Shown here: positions 8,374 to 16,512 of the stretch, in pieces
How positions within the stretch are numbered: the stretch's first letter is position 1
Layout: each line of letters begins with the position of its first letter
DNA from: Variovorax paradoxus
Lineage (GTDB): Bacteria; Pseudomonadota; Gammaproteobacteria; Burkholderiales; Burkholderiaceae_C
Assembly (NCBI GenBank): GCA_016806145.1
Contig: CP063166.1
Span: forward strand, 2,790,001 to 2,854,000
Direction: 5' to 3'
Length of the DNA: 64,000 bases
Notes under the pieces: generated by a model
What the model was told of the DNA's origin: nothing
Database searches by the model: none
What the model saw: only the letters and a program-made list of their open reading frames with translations
Program-made: the position numbers and the translations under genes

Positions 8374-8419
8374 ATATCGCAAACGCTTCGTTGGTGAGCG
8401 TGCGTCGACTCCCTACAGT
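8374..8419 (+). promoter_or_regulatory. sulfur-type promoter 1 (rhodanese gene)
   Basis: ATATC at 8374-8378, then TTCGTTGG at 8387-8394, then TACAGT at 8414-8419. The TTGGTG at 8391-8396 and TACAGT are 17 bases apart, a good sigma-70 fit. The distance from the first T of TTCGTTGG to the first T of the -10 is 27 bases, identical at two other sulfur-gene promoters in this window (near 10730 and 17701). Likely bound by a CysB-family activator (inference). Confidence 0.5.
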
Positions 8420-8449
8420 GCGGCCTGCACTTTTCACAAGGAGTTACGC

Positions 8450-9400
8450 ATGTCGATCCTGAGCCGCTGGTGGCGAGTCGCCTCCCTTGCCACGCTGACC
8501 TTCCTCGCGAGCGCCCCCGCGGCCTTCGCCCAATCCACGACCGAGGCCGGCGAGGCGCTGGTGTCGACCGAGTGGCTCGAGAAGAATCTCCGCAACGCCA
8601 AGGTGCGCGTGATCGAGGTCAGCGTGAACCCCGGCCTCTACGAGCGCGGCCACATCCCCGGCGCGGTCAACTTCTCGTGGCATAACGACCTCAACGACCG
8701 CGTGCGCCGCGACATCGTGAGCCAGGCCCAGTTCGAGAAGCTGCTGTCGGCAGCGGGTGTCGACAAGGACACCACCATCGTGCTGTACGGCGACAACAAC
8801 AACTGGTTCGCGGCCTGGGGTGCCTGGGTGTTCGAGCAGTACGGCCTGAACAACGTCAAGCTGCTCGACGGCGGCCGCAAGAAGTGGGAGGCCGAGAACC
8901 GCACGCTCGAGAACCGCACGCCCGAGTACGCCGCCACCGCCTTCAAGGCGAGCCGGCCCGACCCGGCGCTGCGCGCGCGCCTGACCGACGTGGTGGCGGT
9001 GGCCGACGGCAAGTCGGACACGCGCCTGGTCGACATCCGCTCGGCCGACGAATACAGCGGCAAGATCTTCGCGCCGCCGGGCGCCGCCGAACTCGCGGTG
9101 CGCGCGGGCCACATCCCCGGCGCGGCCAACGTGCCCTGGGGCCGCGCGGTCAACGAGGACGGCACCTTCAAGTCGCCGGCCGAGCTGAAGGCGCTGTACG
9201 CCGCCGCCGGCATCGACGGCAGCAAGCCGGTCATCACCTACTGCCGCATCGGCGAGCGCTCGAGCCACACCTGGTTCGCGCTGCACCGCATCCTCGGCTA
9301 CAAGAACGTGCGCAACTACGACGGTTCGTGGACCGAGTACGGCAACGCGGTCGGCGTGCCGGTGAACAACCCGAGCGGCACCGTCTGGGCGTCGAAGTGA
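8450..9400 (+). CDS. periplasmic thiosulfate sulfurtransferase (two rhodanese domains)
   Basis: A 316-residue exported rhodanese. The N-terminus has a Sec signal ending near AAFAQS (cleavage about residue 27). The first rhodanese domain (LYERGHIPGAVNFSWHNDL) is structural; the second carries the catalytic cysteine Cys265 in ITYCRIGERSSHTWF, a CxxxxR loop typical of thiosulfate-type sulfurtransferases. It moves sulfane sulfur from thiosulfate to a thiol or cyanide acceptor. It is followed after 31 bases by a YeeE/YedE sulfur-transport gene, suggesting handling of thiosulfate or persulfide at the membrane. An AAGGAG site precedes the ATG. Confidence 0.9.
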   Translation: MSILSRWWRVASLATLTFLASAPAAFAQSTTEAGEALVSTEWLEKNLRNAKVRVIEVSVNPGLYERGHIPGAVNFSWHNDLNDRVRRDIVSQAQFEKLLSAAGVDKDTTIVLYGDNNNWFAAWGAWVFEQYGLNNVKLLDGGRKKWEAENRTLENRTPEYAATAFKASRPDPALRARLTDVVAVADGKSDTRLVDIRSADEYSGKIFAPPGAAELAVRAGHIPGAANVPWGRAVNEDGTFKSPAELKALYAAAGIDGSKPVITYCRIGERSSHTWFALHRILGYKNVRNYDGSWTEYGNAVGVPVNNPSGTVWASK

Positions 9401-9431
9401 ATCGAGGAGCGAAGAAGAACGAGGAGGGTGC

Positions 9432-10690
9432 GTGAGTCACCAGGAGTTGGGTGGCCGTCCGCATCAAGCGCGGACGGCATTGGGCGAGCCTTCGGGCTCG
9501 TTTTTTTTGGATGGCACGGGCGCGGCGCGCTGGTCCGCGCTGGCCGCGGCCTCGGTCGTGCTGGTGCTGCTCGCGGCCGGCGTGCACCTGCTCGGCGAGC
9601 GCAGCGGCGGCCGCGCGCTGGCCTTCGCGCTGGGCATCGGCGCGGTGCTCGGCATCGTGCTGCAGCGCTCGCGCTTCTGCTTCTACTGCCATGCGCGCGA
9701 CTACTTCGAGCGCGGCGACGCGCGCGGCCTGCTCGCGATCGTCGCGGCGCTCGCGGTGGGCACGCTCGGCATGCACGTGGTGATGAGCGGCTGGCTGCCG
9801 GTGCCGCAGCCGGGCCGGCTGCCGCCCGATGCGCACATCGGCCCGGTGAGCTGGGCGCTGGTGCTCGCGGGCCTGGCCTTCGGCGCGGGCATGGTGGTGT
9901 CGGGCTCGTGCATCAGCGCGCACTGGTACCGGCTCGGCGAGGGCTCGCCCACCGCGCCGTTCGCGCTCGCGGGTGCGGCGCTGGGCTTCGTGCTCGGCTT
10001 CAACACCTGGAACCCGCTCTACAGCGCGACCATCGCCACCGCGCCCGTGCCCTGGCTGCCGCATCACCTGGGCTATGCGGGCTCGGCGGCGCTGCAGCTC
10101 GCGGTGCTGGCGCTCGCGAGCGCGCTGCTGTGGCGGCGCTTGCCGCCCGCACGGAACGCTGCCGCGCCCGCGAGCTTCGGCGCCGCGCTGCGTGCGCTGC
10201 TGCAGGGGCGCTGGCCCTATGTCTGGGGCGGCCTCGCGGTGGGTGCCATCGCCGTGATCGTGGTGTTGCGGCTGCGGCCGCTGGGCGTGACGGCCGCGCT
10301 CGGCAGCGCGCGCGCGCGCGGCCGGCGAAGGGCAGGGGCCTGCTGCCGCAGCGGCTCGAGGGCCTCGATGGCTTCGCCGGCTGCGTCACGGCCGTGGCGC
10401 AGAGCCTGTGGCAGACGCCGAACGCGCTGCTGGTCGGCGGCCTCGTCGCCGGCGCCTTCGCGGCCGCGCTCGCGAGCGGGCAGTTCCGGCCCGCGTGGCC
10501 GCGGCCGGCGCAGATCGCGCGCGGGCTCGGCGGCGGCTTGCTGCTCGGCTGGGGCGCGATGACCGGCCTGGGCTGCACCGTCGGCAACCTGCTGTCGGGC
10601 ACCATGGCCGGCGCGCTCTCGGGCTGGGTGTTCGGCGCGGCCGTGCTGTTGGCGGTCTGGGCCGGGCTCAGGCTGCGGCTGGGTACCTGA
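9432..10690 (+). pseudogene. YeeE/YedE family sulfur transporter, frameshifted
   Basis: The gene opens with GTG at 9432 behind a GAGGAGG site. Frame 1 encodes the N-terminal two thirds of a YedE-type membrane protein (LGIVLQRSRFCFYCHARDYF, FGAGMVVSGSCISAHWYRLG) with conserved cysteines. Around 10306-10320 lies a (GC)7G run; after it the family sequence continues in another frame (LWQTPNALLVGG, GWGAMTGLGCTVGNLLSG) to the TGA at 10690. Removing one GC pair restores one continuous frame of about 419 codons, so this is a two-base repeat expansion, a read error, or a phase-variable site. The family imports thiosulfate or other sulfur compounds. It lies between rhodanese and an AprA-like flavoprotein. 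Confidence 0.82.
10306..10320. repeat. GC dinucleotide tract at frameshift
   Basis: Seven GC units plus G. Two bases fewer would keep the YeeE/YedE reading frame open through the junction (giving ...GSARARPAKGRG...). Dinucleotide runs slip in replication and are also prone to read errors. Confidence 0.8.
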
Positions 10691-10710
10691 GCGGCATTCC
10701 AGGGCCGCGC

Positions 10711-10762
10711 ATATCGAAGCACGCATTCCTTCTTTGTGCCGCGCCCGAGCCGGCGCTACGGT
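10711..10762 (+). promoter_or_regulatory. sulfur-type promoter 2 (AprA-like flavoprotein gene)
   Basis: ATATC at 10711-10715, TTCTTTGT at 10730-10737, TACGGT at 10757-10762. The spacing from the TTC element to the -10 is 27 bases, and the ATATC to TTC spacing is 19 bases, both identical to the promoter of the ABC binding-protein gene on the other strand near 17.7 kb. Confidence 0.5.
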
Positions 10763-10800
10763 CGGTCCTCTTTTCTTTCTTGCAGCAGAGGACACGCGAC

Positions 10801-12432
10801 ATGGGCGCCAGGGATTTCGAGCGGCAGCTTCTTTCGGGCGCCGATGGCGGCACGCGCCATGAGGCCGACGTGCTGGTGATCGGCGGCGGCCCGGCCGGCG
10901 CCTGGGCCGCGGTGAGCGCGGCCGCGCGCGGCGCGCGCGTGCTGCTGGCCGACAAGGGCTTCTGCGGCACCTCGGGCGCCACCGCGCCCTCGGGCACCGG
11001 CCTGTGGCACGTGCCGGCCGAAGGCACGGCGCGCGAGGAGGCCAAGGCCAGCCGCTTCGCCATGGGCGGCCAGTTGGCCGAGCACGCCTGGATGGACCGC
11101 GTGCTCGAGCAGACCTGGCGCAACGTCGAGACGCTCAAGGAATGGGGCTATCCGTTCCCGGTCGACGACCAGGGCGCGCTGCGCTGCACCTCGCTGCAGG
11201 GCCCCGAGTACATGCGGCTGATGCGCAAGCGCGTGAAGGCCGCGGGCGCGCGCATCCTCGACCACAGTCCGGTGCTCGAGCTGCTGGTCGACGAGCACGG
11301 CACCGTCTGCGGCGCCATCGGCGTGAACCGGCAGACGGGCGAAAGCTGGGTGGCGCGCACTGGCGCGGTGGTCATCGCCACCGGCGGCTGCGCCTTCCTG
11401 AGCCGCGCGCTCGGCTGCAACGTGCTGACCGGCGACGGCCAGCTGATGGCGGCCGAAGTCGGCGCGGCCCTGTCGGGCATGGAGTTCTCCAACGCCTACG
11501 GGCTCGGCCCGGCGTTCTCGTCGGTCACCAAGTCGCTGTTCTACAACTGGGCCACCTTCTACACGGCCGACGGCGTGGCGATCGAGGGCGCGGGTTCGTC
11601 CAAGGGCCGCGGCGTGATCGCGCAGACGCTGCAGACCCAACCGGTCTACGCCTGCCTCGACCGCGCCGACGCGCAGATCCGCGCCTGGATGCGCACCGCG
11701 CAGCCGAACTTCTTCGTCTCCTTCGACCGCCAGGGCATCGACCCCTTCACGCAGCACTTCCCGGTCACGCTGCGGCTCGAGGGCACGGTGCGCGGCACCG
11801 GCGGCCTGCACCTGGTGGACGACAGCTGCGCCACCACCGTGGCCGGCCTCTATGCCGCGGGCGACGCGGCCACGCGCGAGCTGATCTGCGGCGGCTTCAC
11901 CGGCGGCGGCAGCCACAACGCGGCCTGGGCGCTGTCCTCGGGTTTCTGGGCCGGTGCCGGCGCGGCCGACTTCGGGCGCGATGCGCGCGCGCGTTCGCAA
12001 CGCGCGGCCCTGCGTGCCGGTGGCGTCGCGCTGGCCACGCGCGGCGCGCAGGCCTGGGACAGCCAGGCCGTGGTGCGCGCGGTGCAGGCCGAGGTCTTTC
12101 CCTACGAACGCAACTGGTTCCGCGAAGGCGACGCGCTGCGCGATTCGCTCGCGCGGCTCGACGCCCTGTGGGAGCGTCTGCGCCAGGGCGCGCCCGCGGC
12201 CAGTGCCGCAGACGCGGTGCGCGCGCGCGAAGCGGCCGCCATGCTGGCCACTTCGCGCTGGATGTACCGCAGCGCGCTGCAGCGCACCGAGACGCGCGGC
12301 ATGCACCGCCGGCGCGAGCATTCGGCCATCGATCCGAGCCAGCGCCATCGCCTCCTGAGCGGCGGGCTCGACGAGGTCTGGGTGCAACGCCACGCCGTGC
12401 AACGGCGCGCCGAGGAAGAGGTGGCCGCATGA
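10801..12432 (+). CDS. AprA/fumarate-reductase-like flavoprotein
   Basis: A 543-residue FAD protein. The start at 10801 has an AGAGGA site upstream; a longer frame would run into the YedE gene. The dinucleotide motif VLVIGGGPAGAWAAVSAAAR lies at about residues 22-41, and the fumarate-reductase-type end is GLYAAGDAATRELICGGFTG followed by GGSHNAAWALSSG. It overlaps by ATGA with a two-cluster ferredoxin. The flavoprotein plus ferredoxin pair resembles AprA/AprB (adenylylsulfate reductase), but several AprA-defining stretches cannot be confirmed here, so the substrate may be another sulfur species. Rhodanese, YedE and sulfonate-type binding protein neighbours and a shared promoter motif tie it to sulfur metabolism (inference). 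Confidence 0.8.
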   Translation: MGARDFERQLLSGADGGTRHEADVLVIGGGPAGAWAAVSAAARGARVLLADKGFCGTSGATAPSGTGLWHVPAEGTAREEAKASRFAMGGQLAEHAWMDRVLEQTWRNVETLKEWGYPFPVDDQGALRCTSLQGPEYMRLMRKRVKAAGARILDHSPVLELLVDEHGTVCGAIGVNRQTGESWVARTGAVVIATGGCAFLSRALGCNVLTGDGQLMAAEVGAALSGMEFSNAYGLGPAFSSVTKSLFYNWATFYTADGVAIEGAGSSKGRGVIAQTLQTQPVYACLDRADAQIRAWMRTAQPNFFVSFDRQGIDPFTQHFPVTLRLEGTVRGTGGLHLVDDSCATTVAGLYAAGDAATRELICGGFTGGGSHNAAWALSSGFWAGAGAADFGRDARARSQRAALRAGGVALATRGAQAWDSQAVVRAVQAEVFPYERNWFREGDALRDSLARLDALWERLRQGAPAASAADAVRAREAAAMLATSRWMYRSALQRTETRGMHRRREHSAIDPSQRHRLLSGGLDEVWVQRHAVQRRAEEEVAA

Positions 12433-12758
12433 TCGAACTCATCAGCGCCGAACGCTGTACCGCCTGCAACATCTGCGTGAGCGCCTGCCCGACCAACGTG
12501 TTCGAGGCCGTGCCCGGCGGCCTGCCGCGCATCGCGCGCCAGGACGACTGCCAGACCTGCTTCATGTGCGAGCTCTACTGCCCCGAGGACGCGCTCTATG
12601 TCGCGCCGATCGCCGACCGCGGCGCCACCGCCGAGGAGCGCGACGTGGCCGCCCAGGCGCTGATGGGCAGCTACCGCCGCGACATCGGCTGGGGGCGCGG
12701 CCGCCAGTCGACGGCCTCGGCCGACGCCAGCTTCGAACTGCTGCGGCGCGCGCACTGA
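12429..12758 (+). CDS. two-cluster 4Fe-4S ferredoxin, AprB-like
   Basis: A 109-residue protein with two complete CxxCxxCxxxCP sites, Cys10/13/16/20 and Cys41/44/47/51, each binding one 4Fe-4S cluster. The rest is a 55-residue tail without cysteines. It starts inside the stop of the flavoprotein gene (ATGA) and ends inside the start of the binding-protein gene (TGATG), so all three are translated together. It probably feeds electrons to the flavoprotein, as AprB does for AprA. Confidence 0.88.
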   Translation: MIELISAERCTACNICVSACPTNVFEAVPGGLPRIARQDDCQTCFMCELYCPEDALYVAPIADRGATAEERDVAAQALMGSYRRDIGWGRGRQSTASADASFELLRRAH

Positions 12759-13753
12759 TGGCGGCGCCCGTCGATATCCGCCGCCGGCGGTTGCTGCGCG
12801 GCGCCGTCGCCGCAACCGCTGCCACGCTGCCGCTGTTCTCGATCGCCCAGGGCGCACCGGGCGCGGGCGTGCTGCGCCTGGGCTACATCGGTCCGGGCAG
12901 GAAGCCCGCGGCCGCCACCGGCTGGGCGCTGCGCCAGGGCTTGTTGCAGCGCGAGCTCGCGCCGCTGGGTTTCAAGGAGGTGGTCACGCGCAACTTCCCG
13001 AACGGACCCGATCTCAACGAAGCCTTCATCTCGGGCGTGCTCGACGTCGGCATCTACGGCGACACGCCCGCCGTCGTCGCGCGCTCGCGCGGCCTCGATG
13101 CGCGGCTGATCGGCTTCGACACCGTGGGCATGAACGTCTGGCTGCTCACGCCGCGCGACGGCGTGCGCAGCGTGCGCGAGCTCGAGGGCCAGGCCATCGG
13201 CGTGGCGCGCGGTTCCTACATGCACCGCTACGTGCTGGGCCTGCTCAAGGAGCATGGCCTGCAGAAGTCGGTGAAGGTGATCCACATGTTCCCGCGCGAC
13301 GGCGAAGCCGCGCTCGACCAGCGCTCGATCGCCGCCTTCGCGGCCCAGATCGACGTCGGGCCGCTGCTCGCATCGCGCGGCTACCCGGTGATCGACGAGG
13401 CCGACCGCCATCCCACCCTGCGCGGCACCTCGGTGATCGTCGCCTCGTCGAAGCTGCTGGCCATCGCGCCCGGCCTGCCCGCCGCCTGGACCCGCGCGCG
13501 CCGCGCGGCCATCGCCGAGATGCGCGCCGACAGCGCGGCCTACTACGCCTTCCATGCCGAGGTCAGCGGCTTCCCGCTCGATGCGGTCAAGGCCTCGCAT
13601 CCGCTGAGCCAGTACCCGGAGTCAGCCTATCCCGCCGAGGGGCTGGGGCTGATCGAGGAGGTGAAGAAGTTCCTGCTGGCGGAGAAGCTGGTGACGCAGG
13701 ACTTCGCGTTGGGGCAGTGGCAGTGGGCGTCGCGCGAGGGCGCAGAAGGCTGA
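12758..13753 (+). CDS. SsuA/TauA-like ABC binding protein
   Basis: A 331-residue periplasmic binding protein of the nitrate/sulfonate/taurine class. The N-terminus (DIRRRRLLRGAVAATAATLP) carries a twin-arginine-like run and hydrophobic core, predicting export. Family segments are VLRLGYIGPGRKPAA, SGVLDVGIYGDTPAVVARS, VRELEGQAIGVARGSYMHRY and VIVASSKLLAIAPGLPAAW. No permease or ATPase follows directly; the neighbouring opposite-strand SsuABC-type set may supply them, or this protein may act as a sensor. It is translationally coupled to the ferredoxin gene. Confidence 0.85.
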   Translation: MAAPVDIRRRRLLRGAVAATAATLPLFSIAQGAPGAGVLRLGYIGPGRKPAAATGWALRQGLLQRELAPLGFKEVVTRNFPNGPDLNEAFISGVLDVGIYGDTPAVVARSRGLDARLIGFDTVGMNVWLLTPRDGVRSVRELEGQAIGVARGSYMHRYVLGLLKEHGLQKSVKVIHMFPRDGEAALDQRSIAAFAAQIDVGPLLASRGYPVIDEADRHPTLRGTSVIVASSKLLAIAPGLPAAWTRARRAAIAEMRADSAAYYAFHAEVSGFPLDAVKASHPLSQYPESAYPAEGLGLIEEVKKFLLAEKLVTQDFALGQWQWASREGAEG

Positions 13754-13763
13754 ATGCCTCCAA

Positions 13764-13828
13764 CCGTTCGGGCTGAGCCTGTCGAAGCCTCGCGCGGCGC
13801 TTCGACAAGCTCAGCGAGAACGGTTTTT
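13764..13828 (+). repeat. REP-like palindrome, possible bidirectional terminator
   Basis: Two arms, 13764-13787 and 13800-13823, match as inverted repeats at 21 of 24 positions around a 12-base loop. The arm core (GGGCTGAGCCTGTCGAAG) is the familiar dispersed extragenic palindrome seen in many Comamonadaceae and pseudomonads. It sits between convergent genes and is followed by five T on the plus strand, so it may also terminate transcription of the sulfur operon. Translations across it give the usual spurious AEPVEAS-type peptide. Confidence 0.8.
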
Positions 13829-13855
13829 GAGCGGCTGCGTGTTGGCTGCCCGTCC

Positions 13856-14866
13856 TCACGAATGGCAGACCAACCCATCCTTCAACAACGTGATCTCGAA
13901 CTGCAGATTCCCCGCACGCGCCCCCCGCGCCTGCGCGAGCGTGCCGTCGGCGCGCCAGCGGCGCAGCGCGGCGGCGATGTAGTCGCGCGACACGGCGTCG
14001 CCGGCCGCGAGCCGCACGGCCGCGTCGGCCGGCGCGCGCAGGTCCTGCGCCACCGGCTTGTAGAAGCGCCATTCCTCGTTGCCCATCAGCCGCTCGAGCA
14101 CCTGCGCGTCTTCGGCCAGCGCCGCGCATTCGCCGGCCATGAAGGCCGAGGCCGCATGCACCGCCGAGGGATAGTTGCGTGGCTGCGCGCCGTAGCGCAG
14201 CGCCACCGCGCCCGCGTAGCCCGAACCTTCGCCGACGCAGACCGAGGCGCCGCGCAGCGCCTCCTCGTCCTGCACGCGGCCGCGGCGCAGCGCGACCACC
14301 TGGCCGCGGCCGGTGTCGTAGCTGCCGGGCGCGGCATCGATGCCGGCGCCGCCCTCGTCGGTGCGTGCGCCCTGGGCCGGCACGCCGGCCACCAGCAGGT
14401 CGACACGGCCGTCGCGCAGGGCTTCGTCGCGTTCGTCGGGCGCGAGGCCGACCAGCACGGCCTTCACGCCGAGCGAGGCCGCGAGCTCGCGCGCCAGGGT
14501 GGCGTCGAAGGCATCGGGCTCGGGCGGCGTGGGCGAGCCGGGCGGGGCCGGGCGCGGATAGCGCCGCACGCCGACGATCAGTTCGCCGCGCGCGATCGCG
14601 CGTGCGAGCACCGGGCCCTTGGGCAGTTGATTCAGCGGCGTGGCCAGCGCGGGCACGGCCAGCGGAGGCAGCCACGCGAGCCAGGTCGCGGGGCCCGACA
14701 GGCCGCGCTCGCGCGGCGCGTTGTCGGCATTCGGCCAGGCACCGCCGGCGGCGGCCAGCGCGGCGACCACCGCGAGCACCGGACCGGCCGCGACCAGGCT
14801 GGGCCAGCGGCCGATGCCGTCGAGCAGGCCGGCCACGGCGGAGGAAGGACGCGGGTTCTCACTCAT
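13856..14866 (-). CDS. membrane-anchored solute-binding protein
   Basis: A 336-residue protein. Residues about 15-45 and 58-80 are hydrophobic (LVAAGPVLAVVAALAAAGGA; ATWLAWLPPLAVPALA), so it likely has an N-terminal membrane anchor rather than a cleaved signal. From about residue 90 (ARAIARGELIVGVRRYPRP) it reads as a family-3 type binding domain, ending LLKDGLVCHS. It starts 8 bases inside the end of the permease gene, the last member of an ABC operon. The family is usually soluble and periplasmic, so the membrane-tethered form is unusual. Ligand unknown. Confidence 0.72.
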   Translation of the reverse strand: MSENPRPSSAVAGLLDGIGRWPSLVAAGPVLAVVAALAAAGGAWPNADNAPRERGLSGPATWLAWLPPLAVPALATPLNQLPKGPVLARAIARGELIVGVRRYPRPAPPGSPTPPEPDAFDATLARELAASLGVKAVLVGLAPDERDEALRDGRVDLLVAGVPAQGARTDEGGAGIDAAPGSYDTGRGQVVALRRGRVQDEEALRGASVCVGEGSGYAGAVALRYGAQPRNYPSAVHAASAFMAGECAALAEDAQVLERLMGNEEWRFYKPVAQDLRAPADAAVRLAAGDAVSRDYIAAALRRWRADGTLAQARGARAGNLQFEITLLKDGLVCHS

Positions 14867-15692
14867 CGAGGCTCAACCCGCGCCGCCAGCGCAGCAGCCG
14901 GCGCTCGAGCAGCGCCAGCAGGTAGTTCAGCAGCAGCCCGAGCACCGCCAGCAGCAGGATGCCGGCATACATGGTCGGGATCTGGAAGGTCTCCTGCGAG
15001 TTGAGCGTGAGGAAGCCCAGCCCCGAGTGCGCGCCGATCATCTCGGCCGCCACCAGCGCCGTGATGCTGTAGGCACCCGCGAGCCGCACACCCGTGAAGA
15101 TCGAGGGCAGCGAGGCCGGCAGCACCACCTTGAAGAAGACGAAGCGGCGCGAGGCGCCCATCGACAGCGCGGAGTTCACGAGCAGCCGGTCGACCTGCTT
15201 CACGCCGCTTACGGTGCTCAGCAGCACCGGCCAGAACGAGGCCCAGAAGATGATCGCCACCTTCGACAGCTCGCCGATGCCGAGGAACAGGATGAAGACC
15301 GGGAACAGCGCGAAGGCCGAGGTCTGGCGGAACAGCTGCAGCACCGGGTCGACGATGGCCGCGAGCCGGCGGAAGCCGCCGATCAGCAGACCCAGCAGCA
15401 CGCCCGCGCCGCTCGCGAGCACCAGGCCCCAGAGCGAGCGCTGCAGGCTCGCGGCCACGTGCTTCCAGAGCTGGCCGTTGTCGAGCAGCTGGCCGATGCT
15501 CGCGAGCACGGCCGAGGGCGGGCTCAGGTAGGCGTCGCTCACGATGCCCAGGCGCGGCAGCGCTTCCCACAGCGCGAGGAACAGCACGATGCCGGCGGCG
15601 CGTTCGGCGAAGCGGCCCGCGAACCGGGCGAAGCGCGCCAGCGTGCGGCGCGGCGCGGGCGCGGCGGGCGCGCCTTCGAGCACGGCGCTCAC
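14859..15692 (-). CDS. SsuC/TauC-like ABC transporter permease
   Basis: A 277-residue inner-membrane permease of the nitrate/sulfonate/taurine class. It starts with GTG at 15692, which overlaps the TGA of the ATPase gene as GTGA, behind a GAGGGAG site. There are about six membrane segments, and the coupling loop is ALSMGASRRFVFFKVVLPAS with the following SLPSIFTGVRLAGAYSI. It transports sulfonate, taurine or another organosulfur ligand with the ATPase and binding protein encoded upstream (class from similarity; substrate inferred from sulfur context). Confidence 0.9.
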   Translation of the reverse strand: MSAVLEGAPAAPAPRRTLARFARFAGRFAERAAGIVLFLALWEALPRLGIVSDAYLSPPSAVLASIGQLLDNGQLWKHVAASLQRSLWGLVLASGAGVLLGLLIGGFRRLAAIVDPVLQLFRQTSAFALFPVFILFLGIGELSKVAIIFWASFWPVLLSTVSGVKQVDRLLVNSALSMGASRRFVFFKVVLPASLPSIFTGVRLAGAYSITALVAAEMIGAHSGLGFLTLNSQETFQIPTMYAGILLLAVLGLLLNYLLALLERRLLRWRRGLSLDE

Positions 15693-16501
15693 GAGACCAC
15701 TCCCTCGAGGGAACGCGGCTTCAGCCCGACCTGCACCTCGTCCTTCAGCACCTCCCAGGCGCGCTGGCGCAGGGCCGCGAACTCGCTCGAATGGCGCAGC
15801 TCGGCCGAGCGCGGTCGCGCGAGCGGGATGTCGATGATCGCCTTGATGCGGCCGGGCCGCTGCGTCATCACGGCCACGCGGTCCGACAGGTAGACCGCCT
15901 CCTCGAGGCTGTGCGTGATGAAGACGATGGTCTTGCGGTACTGCTCCCAGATGCGCAGCAGCTCGCCCTGCAGGATCTCGCGCGTCTGCGCGTCGAGCGC
16001 GGCGAAGGGCTCGTCCATCAGCAGCACGTCGGGCCGGTAGGCCAGCGAGCGCGCGATCGCCACGCGCTGCTTCATGCCGCCCGAGATCTCGTGCGGATAG
16101 CGTTCGCCGAAGCCGTGCAGGCCCACCAGCTCGAGGTACTCCTGCGCGGTGCGGCGGCGCGCGGCCTTGCCGATGCCGCGGATCTCGAGGCCCACCGCGA
16201 TGTTGTCGAGCACCGTGAGCCACGGGAACAGCGCATAGCCCTGGAACACCACGCCCTGGTTGCGGTGCACGCCCGCGACCGGCTGGCCGTCGATGGCGAT
16301 GCGCCCGCCGGTGCGTTCGGTGAGCCCGGCCAGGATGCCGAGGAAGGTCGACTTGCCGCAGCCCGAGGGGCCGAGCACCGAGAGGAACTCGCCCTCGCGC
16401 ACGTCGAGGTCGAAGCCTTCGAGCACGCGCACGCGCTCGCTCGCGCCGCGCGCCGCGTAGTCCATGCGCACGTCGCGCGCCGAGATCTTGATGCCGCTCA
16501 T
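15689..16501 (-). CDS. SsuB/TauB-like ABC transporter ATPase
   Basis: A 270-residue ATP-binding subunit. Walker A is [10 protein letters not shown] at about residues 43-52, the signature is ISGGMKQRVAIARSL and Walker B is VLLMDEPFAALD, followed by the switch histidine in VFITHSLEEAVYL. All catalytic motifs are intact. It starts 11 bases after the binding-protein gene stop and its end overlaps the permease start by 4 bases, consistent with one operon running from 17.6 to 13.9 kb. Confidence 0.92.
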   Translation of the reverse strand: MSGIKISARDVRMDYAARGASERVRVLEGFDLDVREGEFLSVLGPSGCGKSTFLGILAGLTERTGGRIAIDGQPVAGVHRNQGVVFQGYALFPWLTVLDNIAVGLEIRGIGKAARRRTAQEYLELVGLHGFGERYPHEISGGMKQRVAIARSLAYRPDVLLMDEPFAALDAQTREILQGELLRIWEQYRKTIVFITHSLEEAVYLSDRVAVMTQRPGRIKAIIDIPLARPRSAELRHSSEFAALRQRAWEVLKDEVQVGLKPRSLEGVVS

Positions 16502-16512
16502 GCGCGCGCCGC

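Noticed and set aside
10408..12432. Upstream start for the AprA-like flavoprotein
   Set aside because: The extra 131 residues are an out-of-frame reading of the YedE gene; the ATG at 10801 has a ribosome site and promoter just upstream.
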